Source: Polycladomyces abyssicola (GTDB taxonomy: Bacteria > Bacillota > Bacilli > Thermoactinomycetales > JIR-001). Taken from it: a stretch of DNA of 64,000 nt. Under the pieces are notes generated by a model, which saw nothing but the letters and a program-made list of their open reading frames with translations, ran no database searches and was not told the DNA's origin. A program made the translations under genes and the position numbers. This document shows positions 17,325-25,594 of this stretch, piece after piece. Position 1 is the stretch's first letter; every line of letters starts with the position of its first letter. Location: positions 1,538,001 through 1,602,000 of the forward strand of contig NZ_AP024601.1 in assembly GCF_018326425.1 (NCBI RefSeq). The letters run 5' to 3'.

Positions 17325-17368
17325 TGAAAGCAAACGGATCTGATTTTAAACGCAAAGGATTGAGGCGG

Positions 17369-17512
17369 ATGGAGACAAATGCATTGACCGTGGTGTTGGT
17401 ATTGGCCGCTTTTCTGCTTGGAAGGCTGTCAGCATCGGTGAAAGTCGTCGGGTTTCGCACCAAACTACAAGAAAAAGATGATCAAACTCCCCAATCGCCG
17501 TTTCGTTGGTGA
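17369..17512 (+). CDS. Small single-pass membrane protein, probably sporulation-linked
   Basis: 47 residues: a short N-terminus, one membrane helix (about 6-22, ALTVVLVLAAFLLGRL) and a charged tail (RTKLQEKDDQTPQ). The open frame reaches back to GTG 17324, but that lies inside the sigma-E-like -10 element, so ATG 17369 (AAAGGA and GAGGCGG upstream) is the likely start. No family is recognised. The promoter and the next gene, spoIVA, suggest mother-cell expression. Confidence 0.55.
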   Translation: METNALTVVLVLAAFLLGRLSASVKVVGFRTKLQEKDDQTPQSPFRW

Positions 17513-17878
17513 TCAGCGGTAAAAGTCCAACGGGCTCCGATTTCCCGTCTGAAGCTCACAACGGGAAATTCGGACCCTCCTCTGCTAGAGCCTGTATGCT
17601 GAGTATTGTCCGAATGCTTTCCCGGGTTCGCTCCACCTGCGTCCTCACGGAATTACCAGATACACACTCGAAATCACGGGAGGTTTCAACCGCTTGTCCG
17701 ATTCTCAGCCGCAAAATGCGGCTCTTTTTTTTGACCGGTATCATAAAGGGGAAATGACCTCATATATTTATAGTGTCCAAAAATCGTACGGGAACAGCGG
17801 AGGGGAGGGGAGCGCCCTTTTCGCACCGGCGACATTTCCGTTGATCATGGTAACGGAACCATTGAAGGAGGGGTTCTC
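17513..17878. other. Gene-free stretch upstream of spoIVA
   Basis: 366 bases with no supportable gene. It contains a long imperfect inverted repeat (about 17536-17582), an intrinsic terminator at 17707, and an AT-rich block (17759-17775) where a sigma-E promoter for spoIVA would be expected; ATATATT there has only a poor -10 partner (TCGTACG). Confidence 0.5.
17707..17732 (+). terminator. Intrinsic terminator upstream of spoIVA
   Basis: AGCCGCA (17707-17713) pairs with TGCGGCT (17717-17723), three-base loop, followed by C and eight T. Confidence 0.85.
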
Positions 17879-19357
17879 GTGAAAAAAATCGATATCTTCA
17901 AAGATATTGCGGAACGAACGGGAGGGGATATTTACCTCGGGGTGGTCGGTGCGGTGCGCACCGGGAAGTCGACGTTTATCAAGCGGTTTATGGAACAAGT
18001 AGTGATACCCAACATCAGCGAAGAATCCGAACGCATTCGGGCAACTGATGAGCTGCCGCATAGTGGGGCGGGCAAGACGATCACGACGATCGAGCCCAAA
18101 TTCGTTCCCAATCAGGCGGTCAACATTCATGTCAGCGAAGGATTGGACATCAATGTCCGTTTAGTGGACTGCGTCGGCTACGCGATCGAAGGGGCCAAAG
18201 GTTATGAGGATGATAACGGCCCACGTATGATCAACACCCCTTGGTTTGACGATCCCGTTCCTTTCCAGGAAGCGGCCGAAGTCGGCACGCGCAAGGTGAT
18301 TCAGGAGCATTCCACGTTGGGTGTGGTGGTGACGACGGACGGCAGCATTACCGACATCCCCCGCTATGCGTATGAAGAAGTGGAGGAGCGGGTGGTCGAG
18401 GAGCTGAAAGAAGTCGGCAAGCCGTTCATCATGGTACTCAATTCAAACCGTCCCTATTCGGAGAAAACGCAGGCACTCCGACAGGAGCTGACCGAGAAAT
18501 ACGACATCCCCGTGATGGCGCTGTCAGTGGCCAATATGGGTGAAGAAGAGATCCTGCAAGTGATGAAAGAAGTGCTCTTCGAGTTTCCGGTTCATGAAGT
18601 GAACGTCAATCTGCCGAGCTGGGTGATGGTGCTGGATGAGGACCACTGGCTGCGCCAGGAATTTGAGAACTCCGTCCGTGAAACGGTGAAGGATATCCGT
18701 CGTCTGCGCGATGTCGATGCTGTGGTGGAACAATTCGCGCACTACGACTTTATCGACCGGGCCGCTCTTTCCGGCATGGACATGGGTCAAGGGATTGCCG
18801 AGATCGATCTTTACGCGCCGGATGAGTTGTACGATCGAATTCTGACTGAGGTGGTCGGAGTTGAAATTCGCGGTAAGGATCACCTATTGGAGTTGATGGT
18901 GGAGTTCACGCGGGCCAAAAAGGAATATGACAAGGTAGCCGAAGCGCTGAAGATGGTCCGGACAACTGGTTACGGGGTAGCCGCGCCTACGCTGGACGAA
19001 ATGACGCTGGATGAGCCGGAACTGATCAAACAGGGTTCCCGATTTGGGGTCCGGCTCAAGGCGACAGCACCGTCGATTCATATGATCAAGGTGAACGTGC
19101 ATTCCGAGTTTGCCCCCATCATCGGATCGGAAAGGCAGAGCGAAGAACTGGTCAACTACCTGATGCGCGACTTTGAACAGGATCCTCTGAAAATTTGGGA
19201 ATCGGACATTTTCGGCAGGTCGCTCAATTCAATCGTAAGGGAAGGCATTCAAGCCAAATTGTCGATGATGCCGGAAAATGCCCGGTACAAACTACAAGAG
19301 ACATTGGAGCGGATCATCAATGAAGGTTCGGGCGGACTGATCGCCATCATCTTATAA
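17879..19357 (+). CDS. spoIVA: Stage IV sporulation protein A
   Basis: Coat morphogenetic ATPase of 492 residues that polymerises on the forespore surface and anchors the coat basement layer. GAVRTGKS at 24-31 is the Walker A motif; the middle domain and the C-terminal segment ending GGLIAIIL, used for membrane targeting through SpoVM, are intact and align with B. subtilis SpoIVA throughout. GTG 17879 follows GAAGGAGG by seven bases. Expected to be made in the mother cell under sigma-E. Confidence 0.98.
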   Translation: MKKIDIFKDIAERTGGDIYLGVVGAVRTGKSTFIKRFMEQVVIPNISEESERIRATDELPHSGAGKTITTIEPKFVPNQAVNIHVSEGLDINVRLVDCVGYAIEGAKGYEDDNGPRMINTPWFDDPVPFQEAAEVGTRKVIQEHSTLGVVVTTDGSITDIPRYAYEEVEERVVEELKEVGKPFIMVLNSNRPYSEKTQALRQELTEKYDIPVMALSVANMGEEEILQVMKEVLFEFPVHEVNVNLPSWVMVLDEDHWLRQEFENSVRETVKDIRRLRDVDAVVEQFAHYDFIDRAALSGMDMGQGIAEIDLYAPDELYDRILTEVVGVEIRGKDHLLELMVEFTRAKKEYDKVAEALKMVRTTGYGVAAPTLDEMTLDEPELIKQGSRFGVRLKATAPSIHMIKVNVHSEFAPIIGSERQSEELVNYLMRDFEQDPLKIWESDIFGRSLNSIVREGIQAKLSMMPENARYKLQETLERIINEGSGGLIAIIL

Positions 19358-19374
19358 AAATGGATTCATTTTCA

Positions 19375-19402
19375 AAAAGCGCTCATTCGGAGTGCTTTTT
19401 TT
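19375..19402 (+). terminator. Intrinsic terminator after spoIVA
   Basis: AAAAGCGCTC (19375-19384) pairs with GAGTGCTTTT (19390-19399), one G-U pair, T-run to 19402. Confidence 0.85.
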
Positions 19403-19495
19403 GCTTTGTTTTTCGCAAAGAAACACGCGAATCCCCTTGAATTCTCCCCACTGTCTGTATTACTATAGGTTTGTCCCTCACGACCGCCTTAGGAT

Positions 19496-19530
19496 CGCCT
19501 ACTTTCCAGATTTGGAAGGTGCGGTAGGCG
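19496..19530 (+). promoter_or_regulatory. Hairpin in the hup leader
   Basis: CGCCTAC (19496-19502) pairs with GTAGGCG (19524-19530), with inner TTCC/GGAA pairing. It ends about 27 bases before the HU ribosome site and may stabilise the mRNA or affect translation. Confidence 0.35.
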
Positions 19531-19569
19531 GTGAAAGAAGGGGGTCTCGTGAGAGAGGAGGTGAGGGTT

Positions 19570-19845
19570 GTGAACAAGACGGAATTGATTGCCAAAGTGG
19601 CGGAAAAAACCCAAATGACGAAGAAAGATGCCACCCAATCCGTTGAGGCCGTGTTGGAAGCCATCACCGAAGCGCTGAAAAACGGTGAGAAAGTGCAACT
19701 GATCGGGTTTGGCAACTTTGAAGTCCGTGAACGCGCTGCCCGTAAAGGGCGCAACCCGCAAACCGGAAAAGAAATCACCATTCCGGCCAGCAAGGTTCCG
19801 GCTTTCAAACCGGGCAAAGCGCTGAAGGACGAAGTGAACAAGTAA
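19570..19845 (+). CDS. hup: DNA-binding protein HU
   Basis: 91-residue nucleoid protein of the HU/IHF family. The dimer binds DNA non-specifically through the [21 protein letters not shown] arm (about 46-66). GTG 19570 is six bases after GGAGGTG (19557-19563); the frame is open to 19531 but the extra residues do not match the family. It follows spoIVA, as in B. subtilis (hbs). Confidence 0.96.
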   Translation: MNKTELIAKVAEKTQMTKKDATQSVEAVLEAITEALKNGEKVQLIGFGNFEVRERAARKGRNPQTGKEITIPASKVPAFKPGKALKDEVNK

Positions 19846-19896
19846 TGAAAAGTACTAATCACAGGTATTCGGCCTGTGGGGGTACATATGAACGTC

Positions 19897-19922
19897 AAGG
19901 CCCGTATCCCGGGCCTTTTTAT
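19897..19922 (+). terminator. Intrinsic terminator after hup
   Basis: AAGGCCCG (19897-19904) pairs with CGGGCCTT (19910-19917), followed by T. A smaller hairpin (CACAGG/CCTGTG, 19860-19878) precedes it. Confidence 0.85.
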
Positions 19923-19926
19923 TTTA

Positions 19927-19935
19927 TGGTATAAT
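19927..19935 (+). promoter_or_regulatory. Extended -10 promoter for folE
   Basis: TGGTATAAT: an exact TATAAT (19930-19935) with the upstream TGn extension; no good -35. It lies directly after the hup terminator and 90 bases before folE. Confidence 0.55.
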
Positions 19936-20024
19936 GGCGGGGACGTTTCGATGATTTGCGCCAGCGGACAGTCGGGATAGGAATCAGGCTCAAACGGACA
20001 GACTATGTGGAGGCGAAATAAAAT

Positions 20025-20591
20025 ATGCGAGTGGATCACGAAAAGATTCAGACCGCGGTGCGGATGATCTTGGAGGCGATCGGAGAGGATCCGGATCGGG
20101 AAGGTCTGAGGGATACGCCAGCTCGTGTGGCACGAATGTATGAGGAAGTGTTTGCCGGATTGGATCAGGATCCCGGCGAATATTTTTCGGTCATATTCAG
20201 CGAAGACCATGAAGAATTGGTATTGGTGAAGGACATTCCGTTTTTCTCCATGTGCGAACACCATTTGGTTCCGTTTTACGGAAAAGCACATGTCGGATAC
20301 ATTCCACGTGGCGGTCGTGTGACCGGTCTCAGCAAATTGGCTCGGGCGGTGGAGGCTGTTGCACGACGTCCGCAACTGCAGGAGCGCATCACTGCCACCG
20401 TGGCGGATGCAATCATGGAAAAACTGGATCCTCACGGCGTGATTGTCGTGGTGGAGGCCGAACATATGTGCATGACGATGCGGGGCGTGAAAAAGCCGGG
20501 CTCCAAAACCGTCACATCGGCCGTTCGTGGCATATTCGCCGAAAATGCAGCAGCCCGTGCGGAGGCGCTCAGCCTGATCGGGATTCGCTAA
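20025..20591 (+). CDS. folE: GTP cyclohydrolase I
   Basis: First enzyme of tetrahydrofolate synthesis, converting GTP to dihydroneopterin triphosphate. 188 residues; the zinc ligands are C77 and H80 in FSMCEHHL and C149 in EHMCMTMRG. In B. subtilis folE is mtrA and forms an operon with mtrB; here a tRNA gene with its own promoter and terminator lies between them. GTGGAGG lies about 12 bases before ATG 20025. Confidence 0.97.
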   Translation: MRVDHEKIQTAVRMILEAIGEDPDREGLRDTPARVARMYEEVFAGLDQDPGEYFSVIFSEDHEELVLVKDIPFFSMCEHHLVPFYGKAHVGYIPRGGRVTGLSKLARAVEAVARRPQLQERITATVADAIMEKLDPHGVIVVVEAEHMCMTMRGVKKPGSKTVTSAVRGIFAENAAARAEALSLIGIR

Positions 20592-20611
20592 AAAAATTTG
20601 CCCGACATCTC

Positions 20612-20640
20612 TTGACAGAAACACAGTTCCGAGATATATT
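20612..20640 (+). promoter_or_regulatory. Sigma-A promoter for tRNA-Pro
   Basis: Consensus TTGACA (20612-20617), 17-base spacer, TATATT (20635-20640). The start near 20647 leaves a 37-base leader before the tRNA. Confidence 0.8.
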
Positions 20641-20683
20641 TATAAACGTCGCTTCTGTATCAGAATATATCTTGGAACGATGT

Positions 20684-20760
20684 CGGGCTATGGCGCAGCT
20701 TGGTAGCGCGCTTGCATGGGGCGCAAGAGGTCGTCGGTTCAAATCCGGCTAGCCCGACCA
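20684..20760 (+). tRNA. tRNA-Pro (anticodon GGG)
   Basis: Complete cloverleaf. Acceptor CGGGCTA (20684-20690) pairs with TAGCCCG (20750-20756), and the CCA end is encoded (ACCA to 20760). The D stem is GCGC/GCGC, the anticodon stem CTTGC/GCAAG encloses the loop ATGGGGC, giving anticodon GGG, and the T arm contains GGTTCAAATCC. It should read CCC and CCU codons. It has its own promoter and terminator. Confidence 0.95.
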
Positions 20761-20764
20761 AACC

Positions 20765-20800
20765 AGACTCTCCGAAACGGTCGGAGGGTCTTTTCTTTTA
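20765..20800 (+). terminator. Intrinsic terminator after tRNA-Pro
   Basis: AGACTCTCCGA (20765-20775) pairs with TCGGAGGGTCT (20781-20791) with one wobble, followed by T-rich sequence. Confidence 0.85.
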
Positions 20801-20814
20801 TTGTCGATTCTCCA

Positions 20815-20844
20815 TTGACAAGGTGTCGGCGATTAAGGCATAGT
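20815..20844 (+). promoter_or_regulatory. Candidate promoter for mtrB
   Basis: TTGACA (20815-20820), 18-base spacer, CATAGT (20839-20844), 30 bases before mtrB. The -35 is perfect, the -10 weaker. Confidence 0.5.
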
Positions 20845-20873
20845 GTGATTGATCAATAGAGGAGGCGATGGGG

Positions 20874-21095
20874 ATGGAACCGATTACAAGCGATTATATC
20901 GTGATCAAGGCGAAAGAAAACGGGGTCAACGTGATCGGGTTGACACGGGGTAAGGATACGCGGTTTCATCACTCGGAAAAGCTGGACAAAGGAGAAGTGA
21001 TGATCGCGCAATTTACGGAACACACTTCGGCGATCAAGGTTCGCGGCAAAGCGACCATTTTGACGCGATATGGAACGATCGATACGGAAGAGTGA
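20874..21095 (+). CDS. mtrB: trp RNA-binding attenuation protein TRAP
   Basis: 73-residue subunit of the 11-mer ring that, when loaded with tryptophan, wraps RNA with (G/U)AG repeats and favours termination of trp transcripts. The match to B. subtilis MtrB is strong across [20 protein letters not shown] and [19 protein letters not shown]; the RNA-contacting Lys/Lys/Arg correspond to K36, K55 and R57. ATG 20874 has GAGGAGG eight bases upstream; ATG 20868 is too close. Its likely target is the repeat array at 32465-32527 in this window. Confidence 0.96.
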   Translation: MEPITSDYIVIKAKENGVNVIGLTRGKDTRFHHSEKLDKGEVMIAQFTEHTSAIKVRGKATILTRYGTIDTEE

Positions 21096-21164
21096 ACACC
21101 GGGAGGCATGATTTCCCCACCGTTCCGATACAATGATCTCAGGACGGGAAAAGGGGGATGGGCA

Positions 21165-21650
21165 TTGAAGCGCTTGGCCCGGGCGTTGTTTGCGTCGGTG
21201 TTTTTGTCCGTGATGTTGGCGGCATTGTTGTCATTGGCACCGGTGTTATCAAAGCATGGGAGCGGTTCTCTTCCCGTTTTTCGGGTGGAACAGCCGATGC
21301 ATTTGACGGAAGGAACGTTGGTCGATTTTCTATCCCGTCAATCGATGAATATGCGGCTTCACCACGTAGAGTGGGAGCGCAACAGTTTAACACTGGATTT
21401 GTCGACCACCCGTTTGACGAATGAGCGGTATCGGGAAATGTACCTTTTGATACAACGTACACTTACACAGACGGACAATGTGGAATCGGTTCGTCTGACG
21501 GTATATGATGCATCGCCGGCCACTCCCGCACCACTGATGACAGTGCGGGCGACACGGGGGGATTTGCGTAAGAGTCCCGCGGTGCAACAGGAGTCCGAAC
21601 GGTCGTACCAGCAATATCTGGAACGGTTCTTTGAGGTGAAACGATACTGA
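21165..21650 (+). CDS. Membrane-anchored hypothetical protein
   Basis: 161 residues from TTG 21165 (GGGGG about 7 bases upstream), or 180 from ATG 21108, whose GGGAGG is only one base away. An N-terminal hydrophobic stretch (KRLARALFASVFLSVMLAAL) is a membrane anchor or signal. The C-terminal domain (LTLDLSTTRLTNERYREM, then a VRLTVYD strand) resembles a small alpha/beta extracytoplasmic fold, but I recognise no family. It is not present between mtrB and hepS in B. subtilis. Confidence 0.55.
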   Translation: MKRLARALFASVFLSVMLAALLSLAPVLSKHGSGSLPVFRVEQPMHLTEGTLVDFLSRQSMNMRLHHVEWERNSLTLDLSTTRLTNERYREMYLLIQRTLTQTDNVESVRLTVYDASPATPAPLMTVRATRGDLRKSPAVQQESERSYQQYLERFFEVKRY

Positions 21651-21695
21651 TGATCCCTTCAGGAAGAGGTGATTCGTGTCGCTTCGTCAAAATTA

Positions 21696-21704
21696 TGGTA
21701 TACT
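21696..21704 (+). promoter_or_regulatory. Extended -10 promoter for the hepS-menG cluster
   Basis: TGGTATACT (TATACT at 21699-21704), about 50 bases before hepS, with no clear -35. Confidence 0.45.
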
Positions 21705-21752
21705 GGACAAGAAGAACATGTCATCGATTTGTCTGTAGGTGGGGGGCGCGAC

Positions 21753-22505
21753 ATGACGTCCGTACATACCGAATGGGAATCCATCGTGGAAGAGATCGCT
21801 CAATATGCAGAAAACCCGTTTGTCAAGCGCTGTCTCGGCCGACCTCATGTGCCATCTTTTTTTGTACAGGTACTTTATATGATGTTGAAGTCGCATGAAC
21901 TGCCCATTTCGCGGATTCGCCGGTTGTGTACGGCGACTGCTTTATTGCAAATGGCCTTGGACATTCACGAAACGGTCTCGCTGGACAAGCCGAAAACGGA
22001 AGAGCAAATGCGCATACGTCAACTCACCGTCTTGGCCGGTGATTATTATTCCAGTCAGTTTTACCGTTTATTGAGCGAGCAGGGAGAAGTGGAAGCCGTA
22101 GCATGTTTGGCCCAGGCAACCTGCCGCATCAACGAAGCGAAAATGCGTTTGTATGCGTTGCGCGACGATACACGAACGTCATCCTCGGTGTGGCTTCCAT
22201 TGATTCGGCGAATCCGGGGCGAATTGCTTGCGGCGTTGGCCGATTTTTTTCATGCAGAAAACCGGTGGGACCATTCATGGCGCCCGCTGGCGGAGCGTTT
22301 GATGGCGCTCGATTACCTCGTCTCGCCCCGCGTGAAAGAGACATTTCCGTGGTTGTCCGACGATTCGGTTCCGGCCGTTTTGTTGGAGGAAATCCAATCT
22401 TGGCTGGAAGGAATGAAGCTGTCGGAAGAGCGCCAAGAATGGGCGGAGGCGATCCAGCGTAGATTTGCTCCGGTATTGGGAGAGCCGCTACTCCGGGAAG
22501 GGTGA
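21753..22505 (+). CDS. hepS: Heptaprenyl diphosphate synthase component 1
   Basis: 250-residue small subunit of the two-part long-chain prenyl diphosphate synthase that makes the menaquinone side chain. It has no Asp-rich motif of its own; the catalytic subunit is HepT (25595-26566). The sequence IRRLCTATALLQMALDIHE and the LAGDYYSSQFYRLL motif are typical. ATG 21753 follows GGTGGGG; the frame upstream has no family match. menG starts five bases after its stop. Confidence 0.9.
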   Translation: MTSVHTEWESIVEEIAQYAENPFVKRCLGRPHVPSFFVQVLYMMLKSHELPISRIRRLCTATALLQMALDIHETVSLDKPKTEEQMRIRQLTVLAGDYYSSQFYRLLSEQGEVEAVACLAQATCRINEAKMRLYALRDDTRTSSSVWLPLIRRIRGELLAALADFFHAENRWDHSWRPLAERLMALDYLVSPRVKETFPWLSDDSVPAVLLEEIQSWLEGMKLSEERQEWAEAIQRRFAPVLGEPLLREG

Positions 22506-22509
22506 AATC

Positions 22510-23247
22510 ATGTCGGTGGATCAGGATCAAATGTCTCGGTCGAAAGAACAGTTTGTCCACAGTGTCTTTGAAAGTATCGCACATCGATATGACCGGATGA
22601 ACACGATCCTCAGTTTCAGGCGTCACAAGGCATGGCGCAAGTTCACCATGAAGGTGATGGCGGTCAAGCCGGGCGATACCGCCATTGACGTCTGTTGCGG
22701 GACGGGCGACTGGGCGATCGCGCTGGCGGAGGCGTCGGGAACGGGAGAGATCGTGGGGCTGGATTTCAGCCAAAACATGCTGAAAGTGGCGGAAAGAAAA
22801 ATTGGCGAAAGGGGACTTGACCAGCAAATCCGTTTGATTCACGGCAACGCGATGGCATTGCCTTTTGCAGACAACACCTTCGACCATGCGACGATCGGCT
22901 TCGCCTTGCGCAACGTGCCGGATTATCGTCACGTGTTGCGCGAAATGGCCCGTGTGGTCAAGCCGGGCGGTCAGGTCGTTTCCCTGGAATTGTCCAAGCC
23001 GACCTGGGCGCCGTTTCGCGCGGTGTACTATCTGTACTTTCGACGGATTCTGCCCTTGCTGGGCAAATGGTTGGCAGGACGGTACGAGCAATACCGTTGG
23101 TTGCCGGAATCATTGGCTCAATTTCCCGATTACAAGGAATTGGCGCGCATCATGGAAGAAGAAGGTGTATTTGAATCGGTGCGGGTCTTTCCGTTGACCG
23201 GCGGGATTGCGGCTGTGCACATCGGCATCAAGAAACGGGATGTATGA
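22510..23247 (+). CDS. menG: Demethylmenaquinone methyltransferase
   Basis: SAM-dependent C-methyltransferase of 245 residues, the last step of menaquinone synthesis. DVCCGTGDWAIALAE (about 48-62) is the SAM-binding motif I, and the UbiE signatures near DFSQNMLKVA and FALRNVPDYRHVLREM are present. Start ATG 22510, with GGGAAGGGTG upstream, five bases after hepS. In B. subtilis hepT comes next; here three futalosine-type genes intervene. Confidence 0.95.
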   Translation: MSVDQDQMSRSKEQFVHSVFESIAHRYDRMNTILSFRRHKAWRKFTMKVMAVKPGDTAIDVCCGTGDWAIALAEASGTGEIVGLDFSQNMLKVAERKIGERGLDQQIRLIHGNAMALPFADNTFDHATIGFALRNVPDYRHVLREMARVVKPGGQVVSLELSKPTWAPFRAVYYLYFRRILPLLGKWLAGRYEQYRWLPESLAQFPDYKELARIMEEEGVFESVRVFPLTGGIAAVHIGIKKRDV

Positions 23248-23269
23248 GAGATAGAAAGGTCGATGCAGG

Positions 23270-24142
23270 ATGAGATGGTGGCAAAAGCTCAGGATCATTC
23301 TCAATATGATCAAGTTTGAACATACCGTGTTTGCTTTGCCATTCGCCTATCTGGGTGCCGTATTGGGGAATGTGATGGTGGAGGGAGGTTTGCCCACCTG
23401 GCGAGAAGTCGGTTGGATCACCGTGGCCATGGTGGGTGCGCGCAGTGCGGCGATGGCGCTCAACCGGCTGATCGACCGCCATATCGACGCGAAAAACCCG
23501 CGAACGACACAGCGGGAGATTCCGGCGGGAAAAATTTCCGTTCCGGCCGTTTGGGTCTTTGTGCTTGTCTCGTTCCTATTGCTGTTTGTGGCCGCCTGGC
23601 AACTGAACCCATTGGCCGTCCAGCTGATGCCAATCGCTGTGTTGGTGTTGACCGTTTACTCCTATACCAAGCGGTTTACCTGGGCTTGTCATTTGGTGCT
23701 GGGTGCGGCGATCGGTTTGGCCCCCATGGGCGGGTGGGTGGCAGCCACCGGGCAACTGGATGGGACGGCTTGGCTGTTGTTTGTGACGGTGGCGTTGTGG
23801 ACGGCAGGGTTTGATGTCATCTATGCGTGTCAAGACATCGATTTCGATCGCCAGGAAGGGTTATATTCCATTCCTGCACGATTCGGTCTGGCCCGTGCAC
23901 TCCGTTATTCGGCATGGATGCATGTCGGAACCGCCATCGGCCTGATTTTGCTGATCCAGATCACACCGCTCAGTGCGTGGTACGGTGCCGGCGTCTTGAT
24001 CGCATTAGCGATTCTGTATTATGAGCACCGAATCGTGTCACCCGACGATTTATCCCGTCTGAACACAGCCTTTTTCACGATGAACGGCGTATTGAGCGTG
24101 ATTGTGTTTCTCTTTGCGATGGCGGATGTGATATTGAGATGA
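23270..24142 (+). CDS. UbiA-family prenyltransferase (MqnP-type)
   Basis: Integral membrane prenyltransferase of 290 residues with about eight to nine helices. The two Asp-rich motifs are NRLIDRHIDAKN (about 64-75) and DIDFDRQEGLYS (about 188-199). The 4-hydroxybenzoate octaprenyltransferase-like family includes MqnP, which prenylates 1,4-dihydroxy-6-naphthoate in the futalosine route; the adjacent ubiX and mqnA support that reading. AAAGG precedes ATG 23270 by about ten bases. Its stop overlaps the next start (ATGA). Confidence 0.85.
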   Translation: MRWWQKLRIILNMIKFEHTVFALPFAYLGAVLGNVMVEGGLPTWREVGWITVAMVGARSAAMALNRLIDRHIDAKNPRTTQREIPAGKISVPAVWVFVLVSFLLLFVAAWQLNPLAVQLMPIAVLVLTVYSYTKRFTWACHLVLGAAIGLAPMGGWVAATGQLDGTAWLLFVTVALWTAGFDVIYACQDIDFDRQEGLYSIPARFGLARALRYSAWMHVGTAIGLILLIQITPLSAWYGAGVLIALAILYYEHRIVSPDDLSRLNTAFFTMNGVLSVIVFLFAMADVILR

Positions 24143-24738
24143 GTGCCAAACGGTTTGTGGTGGGCATGACGGGGGCGAGCGGCGCCCCCTATGCATTGTG
24201 TTTGTTGGAAGAACTGCTTCGTCAGGGACACGAAGTTCATCTGGTGGTGACCGAAGCCGCCTGGCGGGTACTGAAGGAAGAGCACGATTGGGACGTGTCC
24301 GCCCGGGAGGGGGCTTTTCGTGATCGGTGGCGGAATCTGCCCGGACGGCTGGTCCATCATCCGATCAAGGATATCGGGGCTTCGATCGCCTCGGGTTCTT
24401 ATCCGGTGGACGGGATGGTGGTGATCCCCTGTTCGATGGGGACATTGGCGAAGCTGGCTGCGGGATTGTCCACCAATCTCTTGGAGCGGGCAGCGGACGT
24501 GATGATCAAGGAAGGGCGTCCGCTCGTATTGGTACCGCGCGAGACGCCGTTGTCTTCTATCCACTTGGAAAACATGTTACGTCTCTCCAGAATCGGCGTC
24601 AAAATCGTTCCGGCAATGCCGGCTTTCTACCACCGTCCCGAAACACTGGACGACATCGTGAGGTTCGTGGCCGGTAAGGCGCTTGATCAGATGTCGGTTC
24701 CGCATCAATTGTATCGACGATGGGAGGGAAGGCGATGA
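24139..24738 (+). CDS. ubiX: UbiX-family flavin prenyltransferase
   Basis: 199-residue enzyme that attaches a dimethylallyl unit to FMN, making the prenylated FMN cofactor for UbiD-type decarboxylases. VGMTGASGAPYAL (about 8-20) binds FMN, and the PCSMGTLAKLAAG and LVLVPRETPLSSIHLENM motifs are family signatures. UbiX/UbiD pairs are used in the futalosine menaquinone route; no UbiD is in the window. Start ATG overlaps the stop of the prenyltransferase, and mqnA begins within its own stop, so the genes are coupled. Confidence 0.92.
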   Translation: MSAKRFVVGMTGASGAPYALCLLEELLRQGHEVHLVVTEAAWRVLKEEHDWDVSAREGAFRDRWRNLPGRLVHHPIKDIGASIASGSYPVDGMVVIPCSMGTLAKLAAGLSTNLLERAADVMIKEGRPLVLVPRETPLSSIHLENMLRLSRIGVKIVPAMPAFYHRPETLDDIVRFVAGKALDQMSVPHQLYRRWEGRR

Positions 24739-25589
24739 GACCCCTGCGGATCGGTCGAATCGCGTTTACGAATGTTTTACCACTGTATCATTATTTTGAT
24801 TCAGATGGGCTACCTGTGGAGCTGGTGCCCATGGTGCCGTCCCAACTGAACCGGCTCATGGCCGCCGGGGAGATCGACATGGGGCCCATTTCTTCTTTCG
24901 CTTATGCCGATCAGTATCCGAACTACGTCCTTTTGCCGGATTTATCAGTCAGTGCCAGGGGACGGGTCGGTTCCATTTTTTTGTTTACGCGTGATGCGGC
25001 TTTGTCCGATCTTCGTTCGGCCAAAATCGCGCTTACCAACACCTCGGCTTCGTCAGTGGCGTTGCTCAAGGTACTGCTCAATGGATTTGAGCGGGGAAAT
25101 CCCGAATACGTCACCATGCCGCCTTCGCTCGGCGACATGATGGAGCAGGCGGATGCAGCCTTGTTGATCGGTGACGATGCCATTCGGGCTCAGTGGGACA
25201 ATCCGGGATACCGCGTGTTGGATCTGGGGTGGGAATGGTACCAACGGACCGGATTGGACATGGTGTTTGCGGTTTGGGCGGTGCGCAGAGAAGTAGTGGA
25301 AGAGCGGCCTGATCTGTTGTATGCCGTATATGAACGGTTCTTTGCCAGCAAAGAACAGAGCCGCCTCGATCCCACACCGGTTATCCGCGAGGCGCAGCGT
25401 CAATTGGGTGGTGATGAGGCGTTCTGGCGGAATTATTACAATGGATTGTGTTATGATTTGCGCCAGCCTCAACTGGAAGGGCTGGAAGCATACTATCGGC
25501 GTGCCGCCGAGATCGGGCTGTTATCCCCGAATGTGCGGATTGAGGTGTTGGATTTGCCTGCGGGCACAAGTACGGGCGAACCAAGGTGA
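24735..25589 (+). CDS. mqnA: Chorismate dehydratase MqnA
   Basis: First enzyme of the futalosine pathway, turning chorismate into 3-[(1-carboxyvinyl)oxy]benzoate. 284 residues with a periplasmic-binding-protein-like fold; RIGRIAFTNVLPLYHYF and GEIDMGPISSFAYA are typical. GGGAGGGAAGG precedes ATG 24735, which overlaps the ubiX stop. Its presence says this organism makes menaquinone by the futalosine route, although mqnB, C, D and E are not in this window. Confidence 0.92.
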   Translation: MRPLRIGRIAFTNVLPLYHYFDSDGLPVELVPMVPSQLNRLMAAGEIDMGPISSFAYADQYPNYVLLPDLSVSARGRVGSIFLFTRDAALSDLRSAKIALTNTSASSVALLKVLLNGFERGNPEYVTMPPSLGDMMEQADAALLIGDDAIRAQWDNPGYRVLDLGWEWYQRTGLDMVFAVWAVRREVVEERPDLLYAVYERFFASKEQSRLDPTPVIREAQRQLGGDEAFWRNYYNGLCYDLRQPQLEGLEAYYRRAAEIGLLSPNVRIEVLDLPAGTSTGEPR

Positions 25590-25594
25590 ATGTC

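Noticed and set aside
17759-17791. Sigma-E promoter directly before spoIVA
   Set aside because: ATATATT is present but the -10 (TCGTACG) and spacing fit poorly; left as a mention only.
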